Part shown: positions 30,817 to 33,914 of the stretch, one piece after another
How positions within the stretch are numbered: the stretch's first letter is position 1
Layout: each line of letters starts with the position of its first letter
Origin: an uncultured Bacteroidota bacterium
GTDB lineage: Bacteria > Bacteroidota > Bacteroidia > Flavobacteriales > Flavobacteriaceae
Reading direction: 5' to 3'
Assembly (NCBI GenBank): GCA_903819815.1
Contig: CAIJFC010000097.1
Location: 1 to 33,914, forward strand
Length of the DNA stretch: 33,914 bases
Notes under the pieces: model-generated
The model's input: only the letters and a program-made list of their open reading frames with translations
Told to the model about the DNA's origin: nothing
Database searches by the model: none
Made by a program: the position numbers and the translations under genes

Positions 30817-32265
30817 ATGGAATGGACTAACATCTTTATTCACAATCCTTCTGAACCTCTTTTATTTCATACGGGGGTTTTCTTGTTACTATTTTCTTTA
30901 TTTTTAATAGCCTATTCTTTTATTTATCAAAATCAAAAAGTTAGAAATATTGCACTAATTATTTTTGGATTTTATTTTTATTATAAAGCTAGCGGAATGT
31001 TCTTAATATTGCTAATAACTTCATTATCGGCCGATTATATTTTTTCAAAATGGATTCATAATTGTAAAAAAACTAAGCTAAAAAAACTAATTCTAATTTT
31101 TGGTATTCTTTTCAGCCTTTCTTTTTTAGTTTATTTTAAATATAGTAATTTCTTTTTAGAGAACATTTCCTATTTAACACACACCAATTATATTCTTTCA
31201 GATTTTATATTACCAATAGGTATATCATTTTATACATTCCAATCAATCAGTTACTTAGTTGACGTTTATCAAAATAAAATACAACCTAGCGGATTTATAA
31301 ACTACATGTTGTACATGACGTTTTTTCCTCATTTAGTAGCAGGTCCTATAGTAAGAGCGAAAGACTTTTTACCTCAAATAAAAAAGCCAACAAAACTTAA
31401 TAAAGGCAATATTAACGAAGCATTTTATCTAATTACAAAAGGGTTTATAAAAAAAGCGATTATAGCCGATTTTATAGCTCAATACGCCGATTCTGTATTT
31501 TCAACTCCAGATGGATTTTCTGGTGCTGAACACTTGATTTCTTCGCTTTGTTATACTTTGCAAATATTTTGTGATTTTAGTGGTTATACTGATATGGCAA
31601 TTGGAATAGCGCTTTTATTAGGTTTCCGTTTATGTGTTAACTTCGATTCGCCATACAAATCCTTAAATATTACCAATTTTTGGCACCGTTGGCACATTTC
31701 ACTTTCTTCTTGGTTGCGTGATTATGTTTATATTCCATTTGGAGGAAATAAAAAAGGTTTTAGCCTACAAATGCTTTTTCTATTATTAACGATGCTCATC
31801 GGTGGTTTTTGGCACGGAGCAAATTGGAAATTTATATTTTGGGGTGCTGGACATGGGATATTATTGATTCTTCACAAAATATTTCTTTTGAAATTTCCTA
31901 AAAAAATTGATAACCCTATATTTAATTTTGTATCATGGTTATTTACTTTTATTTGCGTTTCTTTACTGTGGATTCCATTTAGAGCAGGATCAATCGAGGA
32001 AACTATCTTTATTTACAATAAAATTTTTACGGATATCGATTTTAAGTATTTTTCAGCGATCTATTTTTCAAATACTTTACTAATTTATTTTTTATTGATC
32101 GGATACACATTAACCTTATTACCAAATACTATTAAAGAATTCGTTAAAAAACAATTTTATGATGCCAATATAATTACAAAATTTGTAATTTTAGGAATAT
32201 TGATTCAGCTGTTTTTACAAGTTAAATCATCTTCTATTCAACCCTTTATATACTTTCAATTCTAA
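30817..32265 (+). CDS. MBOAT family O-acyltransferase (AlgI/DltB/PatA-like)
   Basis: The 482-residue integral membrane protein has about ten or more hydrophobic segments and the MBOAT signature. The visible blocks are LPIGISFYTFQSISYLVDVY (132-151), FFPHLVAGPIVRAKDFLPQ (169-187), FCDFSGYTDMAIGIALLLGF (251-270), the NFWHRWHISLSSWLRDYVY stretch (287-305) with His290 and His293, YIPFGGNKKG, and the putative catalytic His333 in IGGFWHGANW. These proteins pass acyl groups, usually acetyl from acetyl-CoA, across the inner membrane to a periplasmic acceptor such as alginate, D-Ala carriers or peptidoglycan. It is flanked on both sides by SGNH genes with gaps of 9 and 2 bases, so the three form one operon. 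Confidence 0.93.
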   Translation: MEWTNIFIHNPSEPLLFHTGVFLLLFSLFLIAYSFIYQNQKVRNIALIIFGFYFYYKASGMFLILLITSLSADYIFSKWIHNCKKTKLKKLILIFGILFSLSFLVYFKYSNFFLENISYLTHTNYILSDFILPIGISFYTFQSISYLVDVYQNKIQPSGFINYMLYMTFFPHLVAGPIVRAKDFLPQIKKPTKLNKGNINEAFYLITKGFIKKAIIADFIAQYADSVFSTPDGFSGAEHLISSLCYTLQIFCDFSGYTDMAIGIALLLGFRLCVNFDSPYKSLNITNFWHRWHISLSSWLRDYVYIPFGGNKKGFSLQMLFLLLTMLIGGFWHGANWKFIFWGAGHGILLILHKIFLLKFPKKIDNPIFNFVSWLFTFICVSLLWIPFRAGSIEETIFIYNKIFTDIDFKYFSAIYFSNTLLIYFLLIGYTLTLLPNTIKEFVKKQFYDANIITKFVILGILIQLFLQVKSSSIQPFIYFQF

Positions 32266-32267
32266 TA

Positions 32268-33749
32268 ATGAAAAAACCAAATAACAACTTTTATTTACTA
32301 ATTATGCTTTTGTTTTGCAACATCAGTATGAATTCTCAAACTCAAATTTCGGATAGTATCAATTCCAATCCAATCAGTTTACAAAATAACATAATTGAAA
32401 ACCCAAAAGGACTTGAAAGAACTTTTAAAAAACTTAAAACTATTAAAGAGGGAGATAATTCTAATTTAGTGGTGGTACATTTAGGTGATTCTCATATTCA
32501 AATGGGGCATTTTTCAGGGAAATTCAAACTTAATTTACAAAATGAATTTGGAGATTGTGGAGATGGTATTTTGTTCCCTTATTCAGCATGTAAAAGTGTT
32601 GGGCCTAGAAATTTAAAATCTCAATTTATGGGGTCTTGGGAGTTTAACAATATCACTTCCTCACCCAATAAAATTGAGATCGGCCTAAAAGGATATGGAC
32701 TCCGAACAAAAGACACATTATCCAGATTTTCTTTTAATTACTCACCCGAAACAACTTTGCATAAAAGTATTAATGTTAAAAAAGTAAAGATTTTTCACGG
32801 TAAGAATAACTTTCAAATTAAGTTAAATAATACAAATTCTGGTAATTTAATTCTTACAGAAAACATATCTTCAAACTTTGACTTATCATCTATAAATGCG
32901 TCATTAGGAACTTCCGATTTTAGTTTTAAATTAATACAAGAAAACGACTCACAAAGTGAATTTAATTTTCATGGAATATTCTTTGAAAGTGATCAAAATC
33001 GTGGTGTTCAATACCATGAATGTGGTGTTGTTGGAGCCCAATTTTTACAAATGATCAAATATTCGCCTTTACTAATTGAGCAATTAGTTGCGTTAAAACC
33101 AAATTTGATAATTATCTCCTATGGATCAAATGAATCTTATATTAGAAATTTTGATTCCGTTTTATATAAAAATGAAATTGAGATTTTTCTTTCAAAAATT
33201 AAAAAAGAATTACCTGAAACAGAATTTCTTTTTACAACAACACCAGACACTAGAAGTAATAATCAACATCCTGCTTTTACGAAAGAGATAAACAACACAC
33301 AGCGAGAAATTGCTAATAAAAACAATGCCGCTTTATGGGATTTAAACACGGTAATGGGAGGTGAAAATTCGATGATTCAATGGCATAAAAATGGGCTTGC
33401 AAATAATGATAAACTACATTTTGTAAAATCTGGATACCAACTTCAAGGCAATCTTTTTAGTTTGTCCTTTTTCAATGCAATTAATAACAAATTCCCGAAT
33501 TTGATAAAAACAGACTCGTTAATTTCAGAAATTAATCATCAAATACTTGTATTCAAAAAAGCTAAAACTATTAAAAGTGAAACGCCAAAGTCTTCAAAAA
33601 AAATAAAACATGTGGTTGAAAAAGGAGATACATTATTGAAAATTTCAAAAAAATACAATTGCTCCATTTCATCAATTTTAGAGGCCAATAATAAAACATC
33701 AAATCTAATAAAACTTGGAGAAACACTGATAATTCCTGAATCCTTATAA
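32268..33749 (+). CDS. secreted SGNH/GDSL hydrolase with inserted beta domain and C-terminal LysM
   Basis: The 493-residue protein has a signal peptide (about 1-23) and a split SGNH domain: block I VVHLGDSHIQMG with Ser75, a strand-rich insert (about 120-245), block II GVVGAQ (Gly256), block III SYGSNES (Asn288) and block V DKLHF (Asp381/His384). A Lys-rich linker leads to a LysM domain at 447-491 (HVVEKGDTLLKISKKYNCS and IKLGETLIIP). A beta insert between SGNH blocks is also found in the peptidoglycan O-acetylesterase Ape1. LysM binds peptidoglycan or chitin-like glycans, so the likely target is the cell wall. Its gene follows the MBOAT gene by 2 bases and ends at a terminator. Esterase versus acyltransferase activity cannot be told from sequence. 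Confidence 0.85.
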   Translation: MKKPNNNFYLLIMLLFCNISMNSQTQISDSINSNPISLQNNIIENPKGLERTFKKLKTIKEGDNSNLVVVHLGDSHIQMGHFSGKFKLNLQNEFGDCGDGILFPYSACKSVGPRNLKSQFMGSWEFNNITSSPNKIEIGLKGYGLRTKDTLSRFSFNYSPETTLHKSINVKKVKIFHGKNNFQIKLNNTNSGNLILTENISSNFDLSSINASLGTSDFSFKLIQENDSQSEFNFHGIFFESDQNRGVQYHECGVVGAQFLQMIKYSPLLIEQLVALKPNLIIISYGSNESYIRNFDSVLYKNEIEIFLSKIKKELPETEFLFTTTPDTRSNNQHPAFTKEINNTQREIANKNNAALWDLNTVMGGENSMIQWHKNGLANNDKLHFVKSGYQLQGNLFSLSFFNAINNKFPNLIKTDSLISEINHQILVFKKAKTIKSETPKSSKKIKHVVEKGDTLLKISKKYNCSISSILEANNKTSNLIKLGETLIIPESL

Positions 33750-33766
33750 TTGTATTAATAAAAAAA

Positions 33767-33792
33767 CCACAATTAATAATTGTAGTTTTTTT
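33767..33792 (+). terminator. intrinsic terminator after the SGNH-MBOAT-SGNH cluster
   Basis: AACCACAATT and AATTGTAGTT pair with one mismatch around a short loop and are followed by a T-run. It lies 17 bases after the last stop codon. Confidence 0.7.
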
Positions 33793-33914
33793 TATAAAAA
33801 TTTATTTAAAAAGGCATACGGAGACGATATAATTTCTACTGATCGTTTTTTAAAATCAATTACTCAGTTCCTTTTACAAATGGTTTCAGCAAGCGCTAAA
33901 TACGACAGTGTAAA
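33793..33914. other. right edge of the window, no gene assigned
   Basis: A plus-strand frame stays open from 33805 to the edge but has no start codon at its beginning. A minus-strand frame entering from the edge stops at 33864 and could be the C-terminal tail of a convergent gene. Neither can be supported with so little sequence. Confidence 0.3.

Noticed and set aside
33805..33914. Possible partial gene on the plus strand at the right edge
   Set aside because: About 36 open codons have no start codon near the beginning, directly after a terminator. The length is not far from chance.
33864..33914. Possible C-terminal tail of a minus-strand gene entering from the right edge
   Set aside because: Only 16 codons are visible before a TGA, too few to identify or support.

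Overview
The window is a stretch of chromosomal backbone from a member of the Bacteroidota, most likely a Flavobacterium-like species. The grounds are very AT-rich DNA, promoters of the TTTG-N17-23-TAnnTTTG type instead of sigma70 boxes, almost no Shine-Dalgarno sequences, and characteristic families: a TonB-dependent receptor paired with a DUF4249 lipoprotein, a type IX secretion (T9SS) sorting domain, a PafA-type alkaline phosphatase, a eukaryote-like homodimeric NADP-isocitrate dehydrogenase, and a LysM/periplasmic-binding-fold protein. I see no tRNA, rRNA, CRISPR array, insertion sequence or prophage.

Layout. Bases 1-2000 hold rplS and icd, each with its own promoter and terminator. Bases 2085-5286 encode an outer-membrane TonB-dependent receptor and its DUF4249 lipoprotein partner. 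Bases 5327-10406 (+) carry thiamine pyrophosphokinase, the rRNA methyltransferase RlmF, a small ParE-like toxin-antitoxin pair, uvrB and a secreted esterase. The esterase converges, with a 4-base overlap, on a minus-strand methyltransferase. A DUF1456 gene (+) and sucC (-) converge on a shared bidirectional terminator. sucC and lysA diverge from a common 294-base region.

The minus strand dominates 14431-28478. MORN-repeat protein, mnmA, T9SS-targeted subtilase, nitronate monooxygenase-like protein, a small secreted unknown and PafA form a closely spaced run. Upstream lies a pyrG-yidC unit with a terminator after yidC. Upstream of that is a tight guaA - LysM/PBP-fold - OsmC - DUF3820 operon.

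The right end (28788-33749, +) is the most system-like part: a CapA-family protein, then a compact cluster of membrane-anchored SGNH protein, MBOAT O-acyltransferase and secreted SGNH hydrolase with a C-terminal LysM domain. This is the composition expected of a cell-envelope O-acetylation system (acyl exporter, acyl transferase and esterase). The LysM domain points to peptidoglycan as the polymer. This assignment is inferred from domains and context.

Together the window mixes housekeeping metabolism (TCA cycle, lysine/DAP, GMP, CTP, thiamine), information processing (L19, RlmF, MnmA, UvrB) and envelope functions (YidC, TonB receptor, T9SS protease, PafA, O-acylation cluster). Several gene starts were placed downstream of the longest open frame, because the extra N-terminal residues would overlap the promoter -7 box or lengthen the protein beyond its family.
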